Translations under genes and position numbers: made by a program
Assembly: GCA_027625915.1 (NCBI GenBank)
Contig: JANTQA010000012.1
Span: 13,044,501 to 13,108,500 of the forward strand
Length of the DNA: 64,000 nucleotides
Source of the DNA: Anaeramoeba flamelloides
Taxonomy: Eukaryota > Metamonada > Anaeramoebidae
Direction: 5' to 3'
Shown: positions 24,160-35,450 of the stretch, one piece after another
Layout: each line of letters starts with the position of its first letter
Position numbering within the stretch: position 1 is the first letter of the stretch
The notes under the pieces: generated by a model
Databases searched by the model: none
The model's input: only the letters and a program-made list of their open reading frames with translations
Told to the model about the DNA's origin: nothing

Positions 24160-24480
24160 GTTTTGAAAAATAATAATAAATAGTAATGGGGCAAGAAATG
24201 TAAGGGTAATAATTGTTTGGGTTCTTTACAAATTAAGAAGAAAAAGAAAAACGAATCTTTGAAAATATGCATTGGTTGGTTTTTTTGAATTTTTATCTTT
24301 TTTTTATTCTTGATATCAACGCATTTATTTGGAAAGGGTTCTTTTTTGTTTGGCCTTCTAAAAGAAAATATTTGTTCCAAATATACACATTTTTGGGTCA
24401 TTTTTTTTGGTTTACTCTTTGACTAATTTCACATATTCGTCTAAACACATTTCTAAATCCAAAACATAATAAAACACAAA
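24160..24480. repeat. dispersed repeat R4, copy 2
   Basis: Counterpart of 60-350, with the same order of landmarks and no coding sequence. It lies just upstream of an exon-like patch at 24517-24726 that I could not recognise. Confidence 0.5.
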
Positions 24481-24959
24481 AATTTAATCAAAAAAAAATG
24501 TTCCAGGAATGAGAAATTGAAGATTCAACTCTTAATTTCTTTGGTTCTTTTAACAAATAGATCATCCGATGGTATTTTGGTTTCAAAGTTTCAATATCTG
24601 GAGGCACTCAAAAAAAAATATTTCACTAATTCTTACACAATTAATTTTTTCAAAACAATAAAATGTACTCACTACCTTAAAATATGTAATTATTTGTTTT
24701 TTTTTTTTTTTCAGAATATGGCTTGAAGTCTCTAAGAATAATAGGTTGGTATATAAGTAAGTAATAAAAAACGGTTTTTAGTGTGTTTAATTGAAATTAT
24801 TAAATAGCTTTGCTTTTTTTGATGTTTTTCAAATCATAGTTATTATAATTTAAGTAATTGATTAAAAATGGGAAAGGAATATTTCTGTAACAATCGAAAA
24901 ATCAAAATTCATTATTGAATAGTTTTGAATCTATGGGGTTTAGACTCTTAAATTCGTAT

Positions 24960-25125
24960 TTAAAGAAAAAAAATAATGAAAAAATTATATAAAATTACCA
25001 ATTTGAGCCACTATTAAAATACATAATAGGCTAAAGTTATATCAACCAAAGACCAAAATAGCAAATCTATATGCACAACTCAGGATAACCTTTTTTCAAA
25101 TTTCAGGGATTTTGAACACTTAGAA
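24960..25125. repeat. B-family arm (B3), diverged
   Basis: Right-arm homologue of the foldback elements at 3807-4368 and 7660-7971. It carries GAGCCACTATTAAAA, AAGACCAAAATAGCA, CTCAGGATAACC and TTTCAAATTTCAGGGATTTT in the same order. The opposite arm and TTAA end are not preserved. Confidence 0.6.
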
Positions 25126-26219
25126 TCTATGAAATTTTAATCCTATAAATTGTCATCTTATTCTTTTTTTATTTCCTAAATATTTTGTTTTATTTTGGAT
25201 TCTGAGTTTTAGCTAATAGATATATAACCCCAATAACAAAAATTTTTACTGGCATTTAATAATAAATTTAATATTTATATAAGCTAAACTATTTTTCAGT
25301 CAAAGGGGCCCAGTTGTAATGGGTAAAATACATGTTTTCAAAGGGTTTGCATCAGTATTATAAGAAAAATTTTATTTAGGAAATTTTCAAATTTGAAATT
25401 ATTTTTTCACATTTTTGTTTTTCCTTTTTTTTTTTCAATTTTTATTTAAAACCTAATTCAGTTGAAAAAAATTTTCTTTGTTGCAAGATCAATAGTCTCC
25501 ATTGGTAAAAATCTGTTATTCTTAGGTTATTGTAACCATGAGAATGATTGTTGAGAAATTATATTGATTTCGATTGGAATTTTATTCAATCTTTGATCTT
25601 GATATTTGTTTAATAAATGTCAAAATTTTTCACAGAATTTTCATTTCCTTTTTCAAATAGAGATCATAAATACCAACACACTTCGTTTGGGAACTTGATT
25701 TCTAAAAGAAAAGTATAAAAAATGAAGTGAAAATTATTTCCTATTTATTATTCAAATACCAGTAGAAGTTCAAAACGAACATTGTTGTTTTTCTCTAGGG
25801 TTCCCTAAGAATTTGAGTTTTTCAATTTTTAAGAAATTTATTGATTGATTAGTTTTTCTACTGACATATATCAACAATTCTTTAATGTATATTATTCTAC
25901 TTAATTCTTATTTTTTCTTCAAAGTTCAATTATATAAAATAATTGATATTTGAAAAAATGTTTGCCTCCTTAAAAGAAATAGAGTTTATTTCCAAAAAAG
26001 CCACAAATTTATTTTAAAATATATTTTTAGTAAAAAACACAATCTTGAAGAAAGTATTTAAATATACAAAAACATTAAATGTGATTTATTGATTCTTGAT
26101 AATGATTCAATTTTGTTCTTTGGTATTATATAACATAAATAAAAGATATTATATTCTCTGAGCTTGATTTATTGGGAATTTTTTTGGTGTGAAAATAGGT
26201 GTATATATTTTTCTTTTTC

Positions 26220-26500
26220 AGAGAAAGAGTATTTTTCAGAACTTAGTTAATCTCAACAAAATTTTAAATATAATGTAAACCTTATAACTGGTTTAATTTG
26301 TTAAAAAAACATTTTGACCCTTTTCACGTTTCCAGTTTTTTATCGAAATTGGTCATACACTGTTTTCTCCAAAAGTGTCTTATTTTTTTTTCATTTTTTA
26401 GAAATTTTTCAACAAAAAAGTTTTGAAATCAATAATTTAGTCCTTGACCCAATTGGTATTAATATTAAACCAGATTTTGAATTTTCGATTAATGAATAAC
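26220..26500 (+). repeat. dispersed repeat R5, copy 2
   Basis: Matches 13300-13560 in order and orientation. After TTTTTTAG (26405-26412) this copy stays open for about 29 codons (ending DFEFSINE), unlike the other copy, so an old exon is conceivable. Confidence 0.5.
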
Positions 26501-27733
26501 ACCACTAACAAAGATAATTTGCAATTAAATGTGTAAATAAATAGCCCTACTCTTTTAGAAATACCTTATATATATATATATCACAGGTAATACACTTTTT
26601 ATATTTAAAACGTGAAAGACCTAAAAATCGCGTTTTTTCAACTTTTTTGCATTCTCTTTTGTTCCATTCATTGTTTGATTTTCTTATTTTTTGAAAAGTT
26701 TTCGAATTCATTTTAAATCATACTTTTCGTTTATGGGATGTGAAAAAATGCAAAAAAAACAAACTTAAAAACAACGAAAAAAAAACTATCAATTATAAAC
26801 AGGTAGGACTTAACTGCCTTAAAAACTTCAGAAAATAATGGAAAATAATATGAATTCCAAATTTTTGTGGCACTGGAGTGCAGTTTAAAATCATGAAATT
26901 AATATGATTTTCTATTTTGAAGACACCAAAAAAAATACAAAGTAGGTTTTTCCATTTAGAACTCTTGAAAATTGTAAACTCTTTTAACACTGAGAAAAAG
27001 AATTAATTTATTTTTAAAAAAATTACTGGTTGTGAAAGAAAAGTGGTCAGAAATAAACTTTTTTACTGGTTACAAAATTGATCAGCTCACCTAATTTTTT
27101 TGTGTTTTGATTACATATATATATCAGACAAACGAATTTTACCCTTATCTTATACATGTGAAACACGTTTAAATAAAGATAAAAAAAATCATCGTAACTT
27201 TGATATATATCCCCTTTAGTATTCAAGAATAAATAATTACTACATCTAATTCTTCATTCACTTTCTAAACCTTCTAAACATATACTAACCTGGTGTTTTT
27301 AAAATTATAAAAAATAAAACCAAAAACTAAAAAAAAAAGTGAGTAACAATTTTGAAATGAGCATTATAAAATTTTTTATAACTAAAATTTCACTGAAAAA
27401 AATCTAAACTCGAAGATTTTTTATGAATAATTAAATTCATTGTAAAAGACAATACATAGTCTCAATTTTTTAAGAGTTATTAGTTCCATCAAAGATTCTT
27501 TTTTTATAACATGATATTTTTTGTAAAAAATAGTATCAAAAAAAAAAAAATAGAAAAAGAAAAATATAGAAAAACAAAAAAAAATAAAAAACAATTAAAA
27601 TTAATTATTTTGTTAAGATCTATATAATCTGAATTTAAATTTATTTTTAGAATCATAGTATAAAGTAGAAATAGCGAATCTTTAAAAAAATCAAATTATT
27701 TTTTCTAAAGAACAGTAATAGAAAATTCTAAGG

Positions 27734-27768
<35 letters not shown>

Positions 27769-27813
27769 AAGTGATTAGAAAAAATAACTAATTATTTATC
27801 AAATTTTTTTCAT

Positions 27814-29007
27814 TTAATTTTCGTCGCTGAGTACTTCAATTTCACGGTCTTCATCAGAACCTTCTTCTTCTTCTTCTTCTTCTTCTTCTGAGAAGTATAA
27901 CCAATCTTCGTATTCTTTACGAGATTTGTCAAGGATTTCTTTTCTTTCTTTTTTATTTTTTTCTTCAAGTTCTTTTTGTTTTTGCAATTTGGTTTTGTAG
28001 TATGGATTCAATTTGACCATAACGGACATATCTTCATAAGGATCGGCTCTTTGGATTTTTTTTCCGTATTTTCTGCTACGTGGTCTTCTATTTCTGAGGA
28101 CGGTTTGTACTTGGTCTGATTTGATGATTCTTTCAACATCAGTGTTGACCATGACTGGTCTTGGGAGATAAAATCCGCTCTTGAATTTGGATGGTTTTTC
28201 CCATGATCCGTAGATGTCTTCTAATAATTTGAAGGCAGATTCTGTCCAGATAATGAATCTTCCCATTTGGCTACCTGGGGCAAGTTTTAAAAGATTTAAT
28301 GTGTAAACAGAGGCAGTTTCAACACCTGGAATGTTTCTGAATGCCTTTTTAATCCCTAAGTTTCGTGCATAGACAACCATTGGTCCTTTTCTTAAGACGT
28401 GTCTTCTGTTTCTGTATTTACCTTGGCCTACTCTTGTCTTTTTGGTTCTGATGACTTTTTCAACATCTCTGTATGCTCCGATGAATTTTAAAAATTTTAC
28501 AGCTTGTCTGGTTTTGGTTAATGATTGGAGTTGATCGGAGACAACTAATGGGAGTTCTGGTAATTTGTTTACTCTGTGTCCTCTTGACATAACTAATGGT
28601 GTGACAGCAGTGGCAGCAATGGCTGAACAGACTGCATATCTTTTTTGGTTGGTGTTAATTTTTCTATGCCATTTTCTCCAAACCTTTTAATTTTGAAAAA
28701 GAATTCAAAAGGATAAAAGAAAAAAAAAAAAAAAAGTAAAAGATTAAAAAGTTAGTTAAGAAGAAATTTAAAAGTAAAAGATAGGATTCAACAAAAAACG
28801 ATGAAAAGGAAAAGTAAGAATAATTACCTTCTTTGGTGCATACATTCTACCACCTCTACACATGTTACCAAAGGCAGCTTGTCCAGATCTTCCAGTACCT
28901 GAACCTTTTACTCTTGGAATTCTTGCTACAGCTCTTCCAGTTCCCCAAGACTATTTAATTTAATTATTGATTTTTTAGGTTAGATATTTGAAAACGTAAT
29001 AAAAAAT

Positions 29008-29042
<35 letters not shown>

Positions 29043-29307
29043 AAAAAAAATTTAAAAGCAAAATTAAAATAAAAAAAAAAAATATAAAAAAAAAATTATT
29101 TACAGTGGCTGAAGTTTGTTCACCAGCGGTGGTTGAAACAGCGTGTGCTTGTCTATTATTTTTAGCCATATTTGTATGAACAAATCTGACAACATCTGGT
29201 CTAATTGGTGCAGAAAAGACAGATGGAAGTGGTACTTGTTTAATTGTTTTTACTTTTCCTTTAATTGGGAAAACAGAGACAATTGGACGGAGTTGTTGTG
29301 TCGTCAT
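27814..29307 (-). CDS. RPL4: 60S ribosomal protein uL4 (RPL4), three exons
   Basis: Exons on the minus strand: 29307-29104, 28950-28828, 28683-27814, joining in phase 0 to 398 residues. The two introns are 153 and 144 bp with GTAAAT/GTAATT donors. The uL4 pattern is unmistakable: [20 protein letters not shown], then [20 protein letters not shown] and [17 protein letters not shown], then [56 protein letters not shown] and [11 protein letters not shown]. The central loop (exon 2) lines the peptide exit tunnel in known structures. The C-terminal extension is Lys/Glu-rich and ends in a nine-residue Glu run encoded by a (CTT)n tract, then an acidic tail. uL4 C-terminal tails vary widely between eukaryotes. 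The start is the first ATG of the open exon. Codon use is more GC-balanced than the surroundings, as expected for a highly expressed gene. Confidence 0.97.
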
Positions 29308-29614
29308 TCTAAAAGATGGAAATTAAAAAAAATGAAAAATTTTTTGTGTTTTCAAAAAACTTCATAACAAAATAGTACCAAAATTGTAGTCACTTTTTTA
29401 ACTCGACAAAAGTTTGTTTTTTCAAAACCATTTCAAATTTTGAAAGGAATTACAAGATCACAATCCAATAACATACAATTAAAAAGTTTTTTAAAATAAA
29501 AACTTGAATAAACTTTCCACTTTTCAGTTTCCAGAAAAAGAGTTTCAGGTTATTGAAAGTTAACAAATATTTTTCATTTAGATAACTTTCAAAAATTTCA
29601 ATTAAATTCAAAAG
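29308..29614. promoter_or_regulatory. short upstream region of uL4, cut by the transposon
   Basis: Only about 307 bp separate the uL4 start codon from the left terminus of the transposon at 29615. The stretch is AT-rich and no specific motif was recognised. The core promoter of uL4 probably lies here, or partly within the element. Confidence 0.4.
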
Positions 29615-30026
29615 CACATGACTACAAATATATATGAAATCATTGAAATTTCATTTAAATTTCATATAATTTCATTTTTTTTTTTTTTGGAAATAAATTT
29701 CGTTTAATATTCATTAAAATTTCAATTGAATTTCCTTTGATGAAATATGACAAAAAATACAAGAATTTTTCTTTAAAAATTCCATAAAATTTCAACATAA
29801 TTTCAAGTATATAAATTCAAATGAAAAATGTATGAAAATTTATGTACAAGAAAAATATAAATATAATTACAAGTTTTTTTAAACAAATTTTTAATAAAAT
29901 ATTAGAAAAAAATAAAAAAAAAATAGAGCTCAAAATGAATTTTAAATATGTGTTTATATTAAATTAAATCTATAAAAATTTGAAAGCTGAATATAAAAAA
30001 AACGGAGAAAAGATATAAGTTTTATT

Positions 30027-33000
30027 TTATTTTGTAAGATTATTTGATTTTTTAATATATATATATTCTGATATTTTATTTAATTTGTTTTTGTTATAAG
30101 ATAAAAAAGAAGGAACATGAGGAATAAATAATTCATTTATTGAATAGTAATCCTCAAATTGAGTACTTTTATTTTGAAAGTGTTTGACAACATGAACTAT
30201 TTGTTTTATTTCAGTACAATCGATTAAATGAAGATTAGAATTTAAATAAAAAAATATTCTTTTTATCAACTTGAGTGTAATATCTAACTACAATAAATGG
30301 CTTTGATTTAATTTCAGAATCTAAAAATAAAAATTTGATTATTTTGACATATTTTTTATTTCTTAATTGAGCATCGTGTTTTAAAAGATATTTATGTTTA
30401 TTAATTATTATAGACTTTGATTCAAAAGGATATTTATTTCTTTGAAATTTTATTTCTTCAATATCAAACTTATGCCATTTTGTTCGATTTTTTTTTGGAT
30501 TCCCACTAGATTTATCAGTTTTTCGAATATATATTTTGAAATATTGAAGATATTTTTTGAAAATTTCTTTTTTTGAATAATAGAATATTGTGTTTTTTTT
30601 GATTTTTGTGAAGTTGGCCATATTTTGGTTTGAACCATTGATGATATTTTTCTAAAGCGAAAAAAAAGTGTATTCATCCCCCCATTATTTTTTATCGAAG
30701 TTTCTAAATGATGTGCAAAAATATGTAAGTTTGATATACGATCACAATTTTGATCTGAACATGTTTTGTAACATTTAATAAAATTAACTATATATTTATG
30801 TAGATTTTCATTTATTTTTTTACTTCTTGTTGGTTGATAAAGATTTTTAATTAAATATGAACTTATATATAAAAAATTTAGAAATTTTTTTTTCAACTAA
30901 ATCAACAACACAAATCAAACTAAATTGAATCAACAATTGGATATCAATAGAAGCAAGATGATTTTTTCCAAAAGGTTTATAAATTCTTTTTAACCCTTTT
31001 GGAATTTTAATTTTTTATATCTTTTATTTGCTAGAATTATATGATTTCTGGACATTCCACGACACATTATTTTAAAAATATTTTTGATTAAACCTTCAAG
31101 AAGGAGATGAAACCAACAAATTGGGAAATGAGAAGTTGACGTTGGATCCAGTTTTAATTCATTTATCCAAATATTTCCTAGTTGAAATTTGATTCCAGTT
31201 TCCTTTTTTTTTTTTTTAATTTTACGAAGAGTATATATATTTAAATTATGAAAATAAGATTCATTCAATTCCTCTTGAATTTTGATTATATCTTTTCTCT
31301 CCCTTTTTTTATATTGAAAATCCCCATTTGAGTAATTTTGATCACCTAATTCTGATTTGCAGAATGAACATGAATTTAAAGCACCTGGCTGTAGCATACC
31401 TTTTGCTGGAAAAAGATTCTCTTGTGTCACCCACAAAACATGAAATAACACCTTGTATTTTTTTTACCTCCTAAATAAATTCCATTTCTTAATTTTTCTA
31501 GATCTTTCACCAAAGGAAAGTTTTTTTAGAATATCGTTTATTCGAGTTTTTGCGGGTAAAAGTGAAATCAAAAAAAATGGTTTGTTCTTTTAACCTCCAA
31601 GTATATTCCAAATTATCAATAAACATATATAATCCACCAAGTGAAAACGATTCTGTACATTTAAAATCATCATAATAAAAACCAATTAGAAACAAAAGAT
31701 CAGGATCAATTTTTGGAATTTTGTTAATTTTTTTCATCAAACGCCGGAAAACTTGAAAAACGCGAAGGGAAAAAACCCTCGTTTGTTACTAAATTTTCTA
31801 TTTCTTCATTTTTTTTGAAAGATAAATGCTTAATTATATCCGAGTGAACGACCATATTTATCCATGTAATTGGTGAAAAATATTTTGTTTGAATTTTATC
31901 TTCAAGTAATATGAGTTTTCCAGATTTCTCAATATATTTTTTTGAAATAAGATTAATATCTTTCGGATGCTGTATATTGATTAATTGATTGATCTTTTTC
32001 TTGAGTGTTCGCATTGTTTTGGGAAGTCTTTTCCCCCCTTTTGGATAAAAAAATTTCTCTATAAAATGTAAAATTTTCTCTGCCTGTGCTGAAGAAATTT
32101 TTGATTCTAAATATAGAATATAAAATTCTATCCACATTTCATCAAATTCATTAATAAATCTGTCAAAATTTGGCAGTGGTTGTTCATTTTTAATATTATT
32201 TTGTGTGGGTAATTCTAAAATATTAAGTTAATTTATGAGTAAAAAAAATGATAATATATTTTTATATATAAATATAATAAAAAATTAAAAAATTATTCTC
32301 TAAATTTTTCATTGAACTAAAAAAATTTTCAAAACTTTTTGAAAATTAATTTTCTAAAAAATTGAAATAAAATCTAATTAAAAAAATCCCAATTTTTAAA
32401 TATAGTGAATTATTCTTTATATTTTAGTGGTAGTACGTTTAGGTATAATTTTGTATGACGCGAGTTCGAATCAAGTTAAGAAAGAAAAATTTTTGAAAAA
32501 TGATTGGTCCCTCTCCTCTGAATTCTGCCCTCGGATGAACTATTTGGAGCAAACCATTTCGAAAATTGATTTTTTAGTTGGCCTCTAAACGCAAATCAGA
32601 CCTCAGACCGAAGGAGGACCTCACGGTTGATTTGTAGTTAAGCCAATCCAAAATCAATTCAAAAATTTTTTTTTTTTTTTTTTCTTTTTCTCAAACTTTT
32701 TTTTTTGTTTTATGTTATTTAATTTTGTTTTTTCTTTTCTTATTTATCTCATCTTTTTCTTTCTTTTAATGAAAAAAAAAAAAAAAAAAAATTAAAAAAA
32801 AAATAAATAAATAATAAAATCAAAAAAACCTTACGATTATCTTTATTATGATGAATTATGTCTTCCAATCCACGTGAATTAATGAAATTATTTGAAGTGT
32901 TTATTTCTCCTTCTTCTATAAATTCTGTTTCTCCCCCATCTTCATTTTCTTTTTCTTTTTCTTTTTCTTTTTCTTTTTCTTTTTCTTTTTCTTTTTCTTT

Positions 33001-33168
33001 TTTGTCGATTTGTTCTTGTATATATTCTACTCTATTTTTCTTTTTCTTTTCTCTTTTCTTACAGTTTTGTAAAAATTTACATGATAACAAGAAATGTGTT
33101 TATCAAGTGAATTTTTTTGTACGGAATAATTTCCCACACTGTAAACAATTATAGTGTATATGAAACAT
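30027..33168 (-). pseudogene. Plavaka/TNP2-like transposase, multi-exon, decayed
   Basis: Fragments run in order on the minus strand. At 33168-32830 there is a zinc-finger-like start (NCLQCGKLF, then HFLLSC, then C-K-K), with in-frame stops inside the finger, followed by a KE repeat and an acidic stretch ending at a possible donor. At 32212-31724 there is a helical region (FDRFINEFDEMW). At 31740-31507 is the family signature IGFYYDDFKCTESF, followed by SLGGLYMFIDN. At 31451-30990 are a Cys-containing segment (SCSFCKSELGD) and FPICWFHLLLEGLIKNIF, which matches the DxxH..LLLG..K helix of this group. At 30896-30235 is NLHIFAHHLETSIKNNGG, and at 30269-30027 a tail with LHLIDCTEIKQIVHVV. Adjacent fragments lie in different frames with little room for introns, so about half a dozen breaks are present. 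Catalytic residues cannot be assigned safely by eye. Confidence 0.75.
32410..32684 (+). ncRNA. tRNA-like, structured insert (SINE or Pol III gene) inside the transposon
   Basis: A GC-richer island within AT-rich sequence. TAGTGGTAGTACG (32425-32437) resembles a tRNA A box, and GAGTTCGAATC (32462-32472) resembles a B box at tRNA-like spacing. The tRNA fold itself is poor. Downstream, 32560-32660 can pair end to end (ATTGATTTT with AAAATCAAT, GTTGGC with GCCAAT, CAAATCA with TGATTTG, CCTC with GAGG). A run of about 18 T (from about 32667) could end Pol III transcription. It lies between the zinc-finger exon and the next transposase segment. A tRNA-derived SINE is the likeliest reading. No second copy was found in the window. 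Confidence 0.5.
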
Positions 33169-33280
33169 CAACTAATGTTGGTGAAATAATAAAAAAATGA
33201 TTTGAAGTTTCATTTTTTACTTTTTTTATTTTTATTTATTTATTTATTCTTTTTTTTTCTTTTTTTTTTTTTTATTAATA

Positions 33281-34603
33281 TGATTACAAATAAAGAAAAG
33301 TACATTCCAATCATTAAAATTACAAAGAACTTAATGGAAGCAATTTTTAAAAAATTCGATGTTTCTTATGATGGTAAGTTTCATGAACGCAGAAGAAAAA
33401 TCCAAGAATTATGTAACCAACCCAAATGGAACCAAGTGTATGATGAACTAGTTAATGAAGGATTGTGGGACCCAAGCTATGTTCAAAGAAGAAGAAAAAA
33501 TGGTTTTTTTTTTTTTTTTTCCCTTTTCTTTCTTCAATTTTTTTTTTATTTTAAATTCTTTTTTTTTTTTTTACATTAAAAGAAAAAAAAAATAATAATG
33601 AATCATCAACCACAGAATGGATTCCCTTTTCGAACGGAGAACATATATTTGAAGAAAATTATATAAAAAGTAAATTTTAATTTTTTTTTCTTTTTCTTTT
33701 AATATTTTTTTCTTTTCTTTTAATATTTTTTTTTTTTTTTATTAATTTTTTTTTTTTTTTAATATTCTTTTAATATTAATATTAGATTCACAGCTAAAAA
33801 GAAAACGAATCCCTGAAAAAACAAATTCAAATCAATTCTCAAAAAATAAAAAGAAATCGGAATTAGAAAATGAAAAAGAGAAGGAGAATTTAAAAGAGAA
33901 GGAAATTGAAATTGAAATTGAAATTGAAAAAGAGCCCGAAAAAGTGAAGAAAATAAAAAACAAAAATTCTGAAATAAAAAACGAAGAATTACGTATGCTA
34001 ATTTTTTCTTTTTTCTTCTTTTTTTTTTTTCTTTTTTTTCTTTTTTTTTTTTTTTTGCAAATTATTTCTCACTCTATTTCGATTTTACTATTAACTTGAA
34101 GATATAATTGTTAATTTAATAAAAAATATTATCAAGAAAATTGACCATTTAGAAGAAAATCAAACAAACATGATGAAATTAGTAGAGTCTCAAATGAAAA
34201 CAAACGAACAAACAAAGACTAATCTGAAGAAAACAACAATAGATTTTATTTTTTGAAGAAAACCTCAAATTAGCAGCATATCGTAGTACAACAAGGATGA
34301 TAGTTAGCAAAATTTTAATATTAAAGGCAAAAGATAGCTTTAATCAAGTAAGATATCCGGGAAGGGATGAAGCATCACGAGTTGCGAAAAAAATGTAATT
34401 CTTTACTTTCTAAACAAAAAAGTACTTTAATGAATTTTATATTTCAAAAAAAAATTAATAATTTTGGACCTGAAAATTCTGAACAACGAAAAAAATTTAT
34501 TACAAACTTAGAAGAAAAGAAAATTTATCAACCCATTTTCAATATTATGACTAAAAAAAATCGAGATATTTTGATTAATAAATGGATTTCTGATTATTTT
34601 TAA
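33281..34603 (+). pseudogene. accessory protein gene of the transposon, decayed
   Basis: Diverges from the transposase with about 110 bp between start codons. Exon-like pieces: about 33281-33501 (from ATGATTACAAATAAAG; contains FDVSYDGKFHERRRKIQ and WNQVYDELVNEGLWDP), about 33580-33669 (TEWIPFSNGEHIFEENYIK), about 33785-33990 (Lys/Glu-rich, probable nuclear signal), and about 34100-34603 (a helical piece ending KTTIDFIF, then LAAYRSTTRMIVSKI, ending NKWISDYF). The last piece changes frame twice at homopolymer runs, so this copy is broken. Second genes are known in EnSpm/CACTA elements; this one resembles nothing I can name. Confidence 0.6.
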
Positions 34604-35169
34604 ATTATTAGTAAATCAATCTTTTTTTTTTATTATTTTTTTTTCACTTTATTTTTTATCTAATTACTGATATTTTTCCCATAACTAAAAATTTTTTCAA
34701 TAAAAATCATTTTTTTAATAATTTTTCATTTATTTTTCTTTAATTTTTCATAAAATTTTCAACCTTTTTCATTTATTTTTCAATTAACAATTTCCTTTGA
34801 TTTTCCTGGTAACTTCCATTGACTATTTCAAGGAAATTTCAATAATTTTCATTAAATATTTCAATTAAATTTCAATTTTTTTTCAATTTTTTTTCAATAA
34901 GATTTCATTAAAAAATAACCAAAAATTCCACAAAAATTTGTTGTCATGTGAGGTTATCTTTTGTTAATTATTATTTTTATCCCTTTTTTTGGCTTACAAA
35001 AGTTTGTATCAAGTATTTGAAATTTGAAAAAATATGAAAGGATATTAAAGAAATCTTTCCTGATAAAAGTCTGAAAGTTTGAAAAAGTCTTGAAATTTTA
35101 TACAGTTTTTATTCATTTCTCACTGTAAAGTTGATGAAAACATATTTTAGCTTTTTTCTATTTTGATTT

Positions 35170-35450
35170 TGTAACTTAATGTTCATCATAAGTGGCCAGT
35201 ACACTAAAAAAAATCTTCAAATAAAATTAAATAACAAATTTAAAAAAATTTGACTGTATCTTGAAATTGAAAAGTGAAGTAAAAATATGAGTACCACAAA
35301 AAGAATTGAACTTTCAAAGCTATTTTCAGAAATGAATTTATTTTTTAAAAGTTTGATACATTTTTCTCATAATTGATAAATTCAAAATCCAACATATTTC
35401 TGAATTATTTAAAAAAAAATTATTTTGTTTGAAAGAAGGAAGAAATCTTC
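35170..35450. repeat. dispersed repeat R3, copy 2 (inverted)
   Basis: The reverse complement aligns with 9000-9540: TTCAGAAATATGTTGGATTTT, CAATTTCAAGATACAG and CACTGGCCACTTA-like blocks (each aligned core at most 20 bases) are in the same order. Confidence 0.55.

Larger units (their letters stand above)
22258..27813. other. 5.5 kb spacer between the SH3 gene and uL4 3' end
   Basis: No gene could be supported. Contents seen: a palindromic TA-flanked MITE (23276-23471), an R4 copy (24160-24480), a B-family arm (24960-25125), an R5 copy (26220-26500), and A-rich runs around 27540-27600 and 27735-27765 downstream of uL4. A 65-codon open frame on - at 26793-26990 has slightly richer composition but no recognisable motif. 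Confidence 0.55.
29615..34950. mobile_element. 5.3 kb EnSpm/CACTA-Plavaka-type DNA transposon, decayed
   Basis: The left terminus CACATGACTACAAAT (29615) and right terminus ATTTGTTGTCATGTG (to 34950) are inverted repeats beginning with CAC. They are flanked by the dinucleotide AG on both sides (29613-29614, 34951-34952), a probable 2 bp target duplication. Subterminal regions (29620-29830 and 34690-34900) carry many copies of AATTGAAATTT-like words, as in CACTA elements. Two genes diverge from about 33.2 kb: a transposase on - and a smaller accessory gene on +. Both have several frame breaks that introns do not explain, so this copy looks dead. Termini starting CAC, a 2-3 bp duplication and a TNP2/Plavaka-like protein all point to the CMC/EnSpm supergroup. 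I see no capsid, polymerase or reverse transcriptase. Confidence 0.82.

Noticed and set aside
32425-32480. Functional tRNA gene
   Set aside because: Box-like motifs are present, but the acceptor and T stems do not pair well, so a tRNA-derived element is the better reading.
29615-34950. Polinton/Maverick or other virus-like element
   Set aside because: The termini are short and CAC-type with a 2 bp duplication, and the proteins match a Plavaka/TNP2 transposase. No polymerase, integrase or capsid gene is visible.
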